DNA of 12,283 bases from Lachnospiraceae bacterium (GTDB taxonomy: Bacteria > Bacillota > Clostridia > Lachnospirales > Lachnospiraceae). The stretch spans positions 1 through 12,283 of the forward strand of contig JAILJL010000103.1 in NCBI GenBank assembly GCA_024694785.1. Direction: 5' to 3'. A program made the position numbers and the translations under genes. Positions 6,969 to 12,283 of this stretch are shown here, piece by piece. Each line of letters starts with the position of its first letter. The first letter of the stretch is position 1. A model generated the notes under the pieces. The model ran no database searches and was not told where the DNA came from. It was given only the letters and a program-made list of their open reading frames with translations.

Positions 6969-8120
6969 ATGAAGAGAAGGATAATAGTCACAGTTTTAGT
7001 TTTAATGCTGGTTCTTCTAAGCTTTACGGGATGTAAGAAGAAGGAAACAGCTTCGGGAGATGCAGGCAAGATTGCCGATAATGCGAATGAAGAGACTAAA
7101 GTAGAGATGCCGCCTGCAAGTGTTGCCAATCGAATCGACCCTGCAACCAAAGTACATGGAATATATGTAACAGGCGCAATGGCAGGTAAGGATGCTTTTG
7201 ATAATCTTATTGACCTTTGCGACAAAACCGATCTTAACGCGATGGTAATCGACGTTAAGGACGATGCGGGCAATATCTCATATAATATGGATCTTGATAT
7301 GGTTCATGAGATAGGTGCTGTTAAGGAATACGTGAAAGATATGCCTGCGCTTATTAATAAGCTTCATGAGCATGGTATATATTGTATTGCGCGAGTGGTA
7401 TGCTTTAAGGATCCATGCCTTGCAAAAGGACGCGACGATCTTGCCCTTAAGCTTCCGACAGGGGAGCCTATTGTGGACGGACATGGTAATGCATTTGTCA
7501 ATCCGTATAAGAAAGAAGTGCATGACTATATAATTGCGGTATCGAAGAAAGCTATAGAAGCCGGTTTCGATGAGATTCAGTTTGATTATGTGCGTTTTCC
7601 GATTGGAAATGACGCGGATAACGCCGATTATGGTGTGGATACCAAGAAATACACGAGAATTAAATGTATATCCTCGTTCTTCACATATTGCGAGACTGAG
7701 TTTCATAAGGATGGCATAATCTTCGGTGCGGATCTTTTCGGAACGATTATCGGAAGCGAACTGGATGAGCAGGCTACAGGCCAGGTATACAGAGACATTG
7801 CGATGAAAGCGGATGTGGTGTGCCCGATGATATACCCTTCGCATTATGCGAACGGTAACTTCGGACTTGAGGTTCCGGATGCAGAGCCTTATGAAGCGAT
7901 ACTCGGTGCATTGGGAAGATCGGCGAAAGCTTTATCCGCTATTTCCGAAGGAGCCAGAGCCTATGTAAGACCATGGCTTCAGTCATTTACGGCGCCTTGG
8001 ATAGAGGGACATATAGAATATGACCTTGAGGCGATAAAAGCTCAGATTCAGGCGGTTTACGATGCCGGATATGAGGAGTGGATACTCTGGAATGCGTCGA
8101 ATAAATATAATTACGAATAA
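6969..8120 (+). CDS. Lipoprotein with DUF4015-type putative glycoside hydrolase domain
   Basis: A 383-residue protein. Residues 1-22 are a lipoprotein signal: MKRR, a hydrophobic core, and lipobox FTGC with C22 as the lipidated residue, so it is anchored on the outer face of the membrane. A polar linker (23-58) precedes a TIM-barrel-like domain (about 60-383) matching the putative glycoside hydrolase family DUF4015 (PF13200): VHGIYVTGAMAG (62-73), LNAMVIDVKDDAGNISY (89-105), FDEIQFDYVRFP (200-211), GADLFG (253-258), CPMIYPSHYANGNFG (285-299), VRPWLQSF (333-340) and WILWNASNKY (371-380). Acidic residues E202, D206 and D255 at strand ends are candidate catalytic residues. The substrate is unknown; cell-surface or capsular polysaccharide is a family-based guess. 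GGAGG (6959-6963) lies 5 bases before ATG 6969. It is probably a single-gene unit, with a terminator right after it. Confidence 0.9.
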   Translation: MKRRIIVTVLVLMLVLLSFTGCKKKETASGDAGKIADNANEETKVEMPPASVANRIDPATKVHGIYVTGAMAGKDAFDNLIDLCDKTDLNAMVIDVKDDAGNISYNMDLDMVHEIGAVKEYVKDMPALINKLHEHGIYCIARVVCFKDPCLAKGRDDLALKLPTGEPIVDGHGNAFVNPYKKEVHDYIIAVSKKAIEAGFDEIQFDYVRFPIGNDADNADYGVDTKKYTRIKCISSFFTYCETEFHKDGIIFGADLFGTIIGSELDEQATGQVYRDIAMKADVVCPMIYPSHYANGNFGLEVPDAEPYEAILGALGRSAKALSAISEGARAYVRPWLQSFTAPWIEGHIEYDLEAIKAQIQAVYDAGYEEWILWNASNKYNYE

Positions 8121-8124
8121 TCGG

Positions 8125-8151
8125 AAAGCGCCGCAAAAAACGGCGCTTTTT
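8125..8151 (+). terminator. Intrinsic terminator of the lipoprotein gene
   Basis: AAAGCGCCG (8125-8133) pairs with CGGCGCTTT (8141-8149) around a CAAAAAA loop, ending in a run of five T (8147-8151). It starts 4 bases after the stop codon. The A-rich left and T-rich right flanks are classic. Confidence 0.93.
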
Positions 8152-8173
8152 ATTGTGAAAATCCAGATAAATA

Positions 8174-8201
8174 TTGACTTTCTGCCATAATTTGTTACAC
8201 T
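8174..8201 (+). promoter_or_regulatory. sigma-A promoter with extended -10 for the EIIC-like gene
   Basis: TTGACT (8174-8179) and TACACT (8196-8201) are spaced by 16 bases, and TG at 8193-8194 gives an extended -10 (TGTTACACT). Transcription would begin near 8208, leaving a leader of about 50 bases. A short dyad, GGCA-ATA-TGCC (8209-8219), falls at the expected start point. Confidence 0.6.
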
Positions 8202-8256
8202 AATTCTTGGCAATATGCCGCAATCTTATATCTAATGATACTGTGAGGAGATTAAA

Positions 8257-9324
8257 ATGGATAAGATTAAAGCGTTCTTGAAGAAGAAGAACATCATTTT
8301 CTCTGCAAAGAGATACGGAATCGATGCGCTTGGTGCTATGGCACAGGGTTTATTCGCATCACTTTTGATTGGAACAATCATTAAGACAATCGGTACCCAG
8401 TTCGGGATTGAATTGTTGGTAACAATCGGTACTTATGCCATGTCCGCGGCAGGTCCTGCGATGGCAGTTTCGATCGGCTGGGCATTGCAGTGTCCTCCGT
8501 TAGTGCTTTTCTCACTTGCTGCCGTAGGCGTATGTGCGAATGCTACAGATGTGGCAGGTGCGGGCGGACCTCTTGTTGTACTTATTGTTACGATATTTGC
8601 ATCGGAATTCGGTAAATTGGTATATAAAGAGACCAAGATCGATATCATTGTTACTCCCTTTGTGACGATATTCGTCGGAGTAGGTCTTGCACTTTGGTGG
8701 GGCCCGGGAATCGGCTGGGCGGCATCCGAGTTTGGTGAGCTTATAATGCTTGCAACGAAACTTCACCCGTTTATGATGGGTATACTCGTATCTGTACTCG
8801 TAGGTATCGCATTGACATTGCCGATAAGCTCTGCAGCTATCTGTGCTGCTTTGTCACTTACTGGTCTTGCAGGTGGCGCTGCTCTGGCAGGATGCTGTGC
8901 ACAGATGGTAGGTTTCGCTGTACTTTCATTCAAGGATAATAAGTGGGGCGGACTTGTTGCCCAGGGTATCGGAACATCGATGCTTCAGATGGGTAATATC
9001 GTAAGAAAGCCGATCGTATGGCTTCCGGCAATTATAGCATCCGCTATAACAGGACCGATTGCAACATGCCTTTTTAAGTTGGAGATGAATGGTGCTGCAA
9101 TTTCTTCAGGTATGGGTACATGCGGACTTGTAGGACAGATCGGTGTATATACCGGTTGGGTTAACGACATTGCGGAAGGTATTAAGACAGGGATTACCGC
9201 ATTTGATGTTGTGGGCCTTATCATGATAAGCTTCATCTTACCGGGTGTAATTACCTGGTTACTCGACCTTCTTTTCAGAAAGGCAGGACTTATCAAAGCA
9301 GGCGACCTTAAGCTTGATTTATAG
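8257..9324 (+). CDS. PTS EIIC-like membrane protein (PfoR family)
   Basis: A 355-residue integral membrane protein with eight to ten hydrophobic segments, among them about 22-46, 52-76, 81-93, 104-118, 128-148, 171-190, 193-224, 252-273 and 314-338. It starts with a short basic amphipathic N-terminus (MDKIKAFLKKKNI). The glycine/alanine-rich pattern (GIDALGAMAQGLFASLLIGT, PAMAVSIGWALQCPPLVLFS, MGTCGLVGQIGVYTGW) matches the PTS_EIIC_2/PfoR family (PF13303, COG3641), named after a putative regulator of perfringolysin O. Members resemble the membrane channel of phosphotransferase sugar permeases. No EIIA or EIIB gene or fused domain is present, and the gene is flanked by its own promoter and terminator, so partners would have to be encoded elsewhere, or the protein may work as a plain transporter or sensor. 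AGGAG (8246-8250) lies 6 bases before ATG 8257. Substrate unknown. Confidence 0.87.
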   Translation: MDKIKAFLKKKNIIFSAKRYGIDALGAMAQGLFASLLIGTIIKTIGTQFGIELLVTIGTYAMSAAGPAMAVSIGWALQCPPLVLFSLAAVGVCANATDVAGAGGPLVVLIVTIFASEFGKLVYKETKIDIIVTPFVTIFVGVGLALWWGPGIGWAASEFGELIMLATKLHPFMMGILVSVLVGIALTLPISSAAICAALSLTGLAGGAALAGCCAQMVGFAVLSFKDNKWGGLVAQGIGTSMLQMGNIVRKPIVWLPAIIASAITGPIATCLFKLEMNGAAISSGMGTCGLVGQIGVYTGWVNDIAEGIKTGITAFDVVGLIMISFILPGVITWLLDLLFRKAGLIKAGDLKLDL

Positions 9325-9337
9325 AAAAGTGTGAATT

Positions 9338-9372
9338 AATCTCACCTAAGGATACTTAGGTGAGATTTTTTT
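9338..9372 (+). terminator. Intrinsic terminator of the EIIC-like gene
   Basis: AATCTCACCTAAG (9338-9350) pairs with CTTAGGTGAGATT (9355-9367) around a GATA tetraloop, and seven T follow without interruption (9366-9372). It is a perfect 13-base stem, located 14 bases after the stop codon. Confidence 0.95.
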
Positions 9373-9399
9373 ATTGTCCCGTTAATGTCCCTATTAGTG

Positions 9400-9408
9400 T
9401 GCTATAAT
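9400..9408 (+). promoter_or_regulatory. Extended -10 promoter of the nuclease/ATPase operon, with overlapping dyad
   Basis: TGCTATAAT gives a perfect TATAAT (9403-9408) with a TG extension; the -35 region is poor. Transcription would start near 9415, about 38 bases before the start codon. The same bases form the left half of an inverted repeat, TGCTA (9400-9404) and TAGCA (9412-9416) with a 7-base AT spacer, which could be an operator. Confidence 0.6.
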
Positions 9409-9437
9409 AATTAGCATAGAATAAAAGCTCTATCGGG

Positions 9438-9443
9438 AAGGAG
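9438..9443 (+). promoter_or_regulatory. Ribosome binding site that sets the TTG start at 9453
   Basis: AAGGAG lies 9 bases before TTG 9453. No ATG or GTG occurs in frame between this site and the conserved TADWH motif, so TTG is the only workable start. TTG at 9446 is out of frame. Confidence 0.8.
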
Positions 9444-9452
9444 AATTGCATT

Positions 9453-10580
9453 TTGAAGATAATACATACTGCCGACTGGCATCTGGATTCAAAGCTTAAT
9501 GCCCTGCCGGGGGATAAGGCGAAGGAGCGCAGTGCAGAACTTTTACAGAACTTTAAGAGATTAACGGAATATGCTGTGGAGAATGGCGTTAATGCGATTC
9601 TTATAGCAGGAGATATGTTTGATACGACGATATGCCTTAAGAGAACATCTTCTGTCATATTATCGGTTATTAATGAGCATCCCGATATCAATTATTATAT
9701 TCTTAAGGGCAATCATGACAGGAACAGTTTCTTTGATGCGCTTGAAGAGCGTCCGGAGAATCTTTTTGCATTCTCTGATACCCCGATAACCTACAAAGAG
9801 GGCAGCGTTAATATTACCGGTGTTGAGCTTGATAAGGATAACGTGGATCTATTCTACAACACGCTTAATCTTGATGCGGCCCGCGTTAATATAGTTATGC
9901 TTCACGGCCAGGAATCGGATTCTTATAAGAAAGATAAGGCAGAGATAATTCCGCTTCGAGAGCTTAAGGGCAGAGGCATCGATTATCTTGCACTTGGCCA
10001 TATTCATGCGTATAAGGAAGGTGAGCTTGATGCAAGAGGCACATACTGCTATTCGGGATGCCTCGAAGGAAGAGGATTCGATGAGTGCGGTATGCATGGC
10101 TTCGTGCGCCTTGATATAGATGAGAATAACAGAATCACGAGAACCTTTGTCCCGTTCGCAAAGCGTCATATATATGAAATCGAGGTTAATGTATCGGGAC
10201 TCGATAATTCCGAAGATATGCTTAATGCTATTAGAAAAGCTCTTGCCGAGTACACTTCGACGGTGACTATGACAGGCTCTAACTACACTTTACCAGCACC
10301 GACAGGTTCGGATCTTGTAAAGATAGTGCTTACGGGTGAAGTTGATATAACTGCGGAGAAGGACCTTACGTATCTTACTGCGAGTATAAGAGATGATTAC
10401 TATTTTGTTAAGATAGAGGACAAGACGATTCCGCACGTGGAGCCGCGTGATTACACATTGGACGAATCGCTTCGCGGCGAATTCGTAAGAACGGTGCTTG
10501 CAGATGACTCGCTTTCGGATGAAGATAAGGCGGCAGTTATTCAGTGCGGTATAAAAGCGCTTACGGAAGGGAAGGTGTAG
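9453..10580 (+). CDS. SbcD/YhaO-like metallophosphoesterase, DNA repair nuclease subunit
   Basis: A 375-residue calcineurin-type phosphoesterase of the SbcD/Mre11/YhaO group. All metal-binding motifs are present in order: D8-x-H10 (TADWHLD), GD 53-54 (IAGDMFD), GNHD 86-89 (LKGNHDR), H151 (VMLHGQE) and GHIH 182-185 (LGHIH). These bind two metal ions, probably manganese, for cutting phosphodiester bonds in DNA. The C-terminal part (about 235-375) matches the place of the capping and ATPase-binding region of SbcD, but is too diverged to subdivide. It begins with TTG, set by a good ribosome binding site. The ATPase gene follows 3 bases after the stop, so the two are very likely translated together and form one complex. 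Length and domain order agree with SbcD or YhaO; the transmembrane ATPase partner favours the YhaO type. I leave the gene symbol open for that reason. Confidence 0.93.
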   Translation: MKIIHTADWHLDSKLNALPGDKAKERSAELLQNFKRLTEYAVENGVNAILIAGDMFDTTICLKRTSSVILSVINEHPDINYYILKGNHDRNSFFDALEERPENLFAFSDTPITYKEGSVNITGVELDKDNVDLFYNTLNLDAARVNIVMLHGQESDSYKKDKAEIIPLRELKGRGIDYLALGHIHAYKEGELDARGTYCYSGCLEGRGFDECGMHGFVRLDIDENNRITRTFVPFAKRHIYEIEVNVSGLDNSEDMLNAIRKALAEYTSTVTMTGSNYTLPAPTGSDLVKIVLTGEVDITAEKDLTYLTASIRDDYYFVKIEDKTIPHVEPRDYTLDESLRGEFVRTVLADDSLSDEDKAAVIQCGIKALTEGKV

Positions 10581-10583
10581 AAG

Positions 10584-12283
10584 ATGAGACTTATATCGAT
10601 AAGAATAGAGAATTTCGGTAAGCTTCATGACTTTGACCTTGTCCTTGATAGTGGCAAGAATGTAATACTTCACGACAACGGATATGGTAAGACTACACTT
10701 GCGACATTTATTAAGGTCATTTTCTATGGTTTTGATGATGAAGGCGCAAGGAGGGTTACTCGCGAGCGCGATAAGTATAAGCCTTGGCAGGGCGGAGTGT
10801 ACGGCGGAACAATCAGATTCGAAGCAGGTGGAAGGACATATGTATTAAGAAGAACTTTCGCAGACAAGCCTGCAAATGATGAATTCGAACTAAGAGATAC
10901 CGCAACGAACATTATATCGACCGATTATTCGTTGAATATCGGTGAAGAGCTTTTCATGCTTGATGCGGAAAGCTTCAAGAAGGCGATGTATATCGGGCAG
11001 AATTCTGTCATGACATCTACGACCGGAAGGATTAATTCGCATGTAACGACAGGTGCGGATGCGCTTGAGGATCTTGACGGATTCGATAGAGCGATTAAGG
11101 CAATTGAAGACAGGCAGAACAATATCAGTGAGAGGCGAAGGACAGGGAAGCTTTATAAGAAAAAAGAGGAATTATCCGCAATAGAGCGAGAAATTACGAA
11201 GGAAGAGTCGCTTAACCATAGTTACAGCGACCTTTGTGCCAGGATATCCGATTGTAAAAGTGCTATCGGTAAGCTTAAGGCGGAAGAAGATAATCTATAT
11301 GTGAAGCAGAAGGAGATCTCAAGAAAGAAGGACCTTGCTGCTTTGAAGAAAGAGTATGATCTTCTTGCAGGTGCGGTTACAGCAACGGGCAATAAGGTTA
11401 AGGAGTATAAGGCTGAGTTTAAGGGGAGAATTGTAAGCGAGGCAGAAGTGGAAGTTATGCTTACCAGGAATACCGAGCTTATAAGTGCCAAAAGCGCTGC
11501 GGATGCCCATAAGCTTAGCGAAGAAGAATTAAGAAGGATGGATGAGCTTAAGGCTGCGATATCGAGGGGGACGGAAGAACCTGAGATAGGACATAAGCCG
11601 GTATATAATAAGCCGATAATGGAAGCCATCGGTATTATAGTTGCAATTCTGGGAATGGCGGCGGGAGCGGTGATTATGATTATGTCCCGGAATTATGTAG
11701 CGGGTGGAATCTTGATCGGAATCGGGTTTGCTCTTTTGGCCGGATCAGTTATATTTATGTTTGCACGTAAGAACAAATATCGGATGGCAGTTGCCACCTG
11801 GCAGGCAGAAGTTGCGGCAGAGAAGAAGCGGCTTGAAGATCTGAGACGTCTTAATGAAATGGAATATGATAGGTTAAGTTCAAAGAAATCGGAATACGAG
11901 AGTAAAAGCGTTGAGGCCTTAAAAATACGGGAAGAGATTGCAGAGTTTCTTGCCGGTGCAGGTATAGTGGCAGAGGCTAATCCGATGCAGCAGTTGCTTT
12001 CATTGCAGGATTTGACAGTAAATTACCGTCATGCAATGATAGCTTGTGAAGAAGCGGGCAAGAAGCTTGAATCATTTATCAAAGGAAATCCTGATATAGA
12101 AGAGGTTAAGGCCTGTATAGAGACAGAATCCGTTGATGAACTTACGGATATTAACGCAAGACTCAAAGAGATTGATATAGAGGAAGATAGCATTAAGGCT
12201 AATCTTAAGATATATGACGGAAATCTTGAAGAGCTTAATGAGCTTTTTGAAGGCATCGAAGATGCAAAGAGCAGGCGGGATGT
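10584..12283 (+). CDS. SbcC/YhaN-like SMC-type ATPase with internal transmembrane hairpin (partial, 3' end cut by window)
   Basis: The first 566 residues of a longer protein; the frame stays open to the window edge. The N-terminus is an SMC/Rad50-type ATPase half: MRLISIRIENFGKLHDFDL, Walker A HDNGYGKTT (30-38), KPWQGGVYGG (66-75) and Q-loop MYIGQN (135-140, Q139). Residues about 165-335 are charged and heptad-like, fitting one coiled-coil arm. Two hydrophobic helices follow (about 345-367 and 371-393) with a short SRNY turn, then basic RKNKYR and a second coiled-coil stretch to the edge. No CxxC zinc hook is visible. The signature motif, Walker B and the C-terminal half should lie beyond the window. 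The first Walker A glycine is replaced by H30, which I recall as common in clostridial members of this family. GAAGG (10571-10575) lies 8 bases before ATG 10584. As the partner of the upstream nuclease it probably drives ATP-dependent DNA processing, here tethered to the membrane. Confidence 0.88.
   Translation, partial: MRLISIRIENFGKLHDFDLVLDSGKNVILHDNGYGKTTLATFIKVIFYGFDDEGARRVTRERDKYKPWQGGVYGGTIRFEAGGRTYVLRRTFADKPANDEFELRDTATNIISTDYSLNIGEELFMLDAESFKKAMYIGQNSVMTSTTGRINSHVTTGADALEDLDGFDRAIKAIEDRQNNISERRRTGKLYKKKEELSAIEREITKEESLNHSYSDLCARISDCKSAIGKLKAEEDNLYVKQKEISRKKDLAALKKEYDLLAGAVTATGNKVKEYKAEFKGRIVSEAEVEVMLTRNTELISAKSAADAHKLSEEELRRMDELKAAISRGTEEPEIGHKPVYNKPIMEAIGIIVAILGMAAGAVIMIMSRNYVAGGILIGIGFALLAGSVIFMFARKNKYRMAVATWQAEVAAEKKRLEDLRRLNEMEYDRLSSKKSEYESKSVEALKIREEIAEFLAGAGIVAEANPMQQLLSLQDLTVNYRHAMIACEEAGKKLESFIKGNPDIEEVKACIETESVDELTDINARLKEIDIEEDSIKANLKIYDGNLEELNELFEGIEDAKSRRD

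Noticed and set aside
7278..7844. 188-codon open frame on the minus strand
   Set aside because: It lies wholly inside the lipoprotein gene, whose motifs are clear. Its translation is rich in I, R, H, Y and C with no recognisable domain, and it results from the codon bias of the + strand gene.
8209..8219. Short dyad GGCA-ATA-TGCC as an operator of the EIIC-like gene
   Set aside because: The arms are only four bases long and such dyads occur often by chance. It is kept only as a remark under the promoter.
9376..9390. Direct repeat GTCCC-N6-GTCCC upstream of the nuclease gene
   Set aside because: Two 5-base copies are too short to support a functional claim.
11238..11264. Possible zinc hook in the SbcC-like protein
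   Set aside because: Two cysteines (C218 and C224) are spaced by five residues, not CxxC. They lie in the first coiled-coil arm, not at its apex, and are not followed by a proline/valine hook pattern.
1..12283. CRISPR array, tRNA/rRNA genes, insertion sequence or phage genes
   Set aside because: No regularly spaced repeats, no tRNA-like cloverleaf in the short gaps, and no transposase, integrase or phage motif in any plausible frame.

Overview
The window reads as ordinary chromosome from a Gram-positive Clostridia-type bacterium, most likely a Lachnospiraceae member. This rests on moderately AT-rich coding sequence with frequent AAG, CTT and GAT codons, strong AGGAGG-type ribosome binding sites, a lipoprotein signal, and a secreted protein with an InlB-type B-repeat and a fibronectin-III-like tail. 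The genus cannot be fixed from the sequence alone. All supported genes are on the + strand, and no gap between genes exceeds about 140 bases. No tRNA, rRNA, CRISPR array, insertion sequence or phage gene was seen.

Region 1 (1-2357): the 3' end of an unidentified gene, a TetR-family regulator and an FGGY carbohydrate kinase are packed with gaps of 3 and 1 bases, so they are probably one operon. A long perfect hairpin without a U-run follows. Region 2 (2408-5548): a 1046-residue exported protein whose N-terminal nine tenths I do not recognise as a named family. It contains about four degenerate Ig-like modules, then one InlB B-repeat and a fibronectin-III-like domain, with no wall anchor. Region 3 (5553-6938): serS with its own promoter and a clear intrinsic terminator. 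Region 4 (6969-8151): a lipoprotein with a DUF4015-type putative glycoside hydrolase domain and its own terminator. Region 5 (8174-9372): a stand-alone PfoR-like PTS EIIC membrane protein, again with its own promoter and terminator. Region 6 (9400-12283): an SbcD-like nuclease followed 3 bases later by an SbcC/YhaN-like ATPase that runs off the window.

The units look largely independent: a sugar-kinase operon with a regulator, two envelope or exported proteins, a housekeeping synthetase, a sugar-permease-like protein and a DNA-processing pair. The most notable item is the nuclease/ATPase pair, because the ATPase carries two predicted transmembrane helices inside its coiled-coil region, where Rad50/SbcC proteins have their zinc hook or coil apex. 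This resembles the known YhaO/YhaN arrangement of Firmicutes, so it is an under-studied variant rather than a clearly new system. I see no convincing evidence for a wholly undescribed system in this window.
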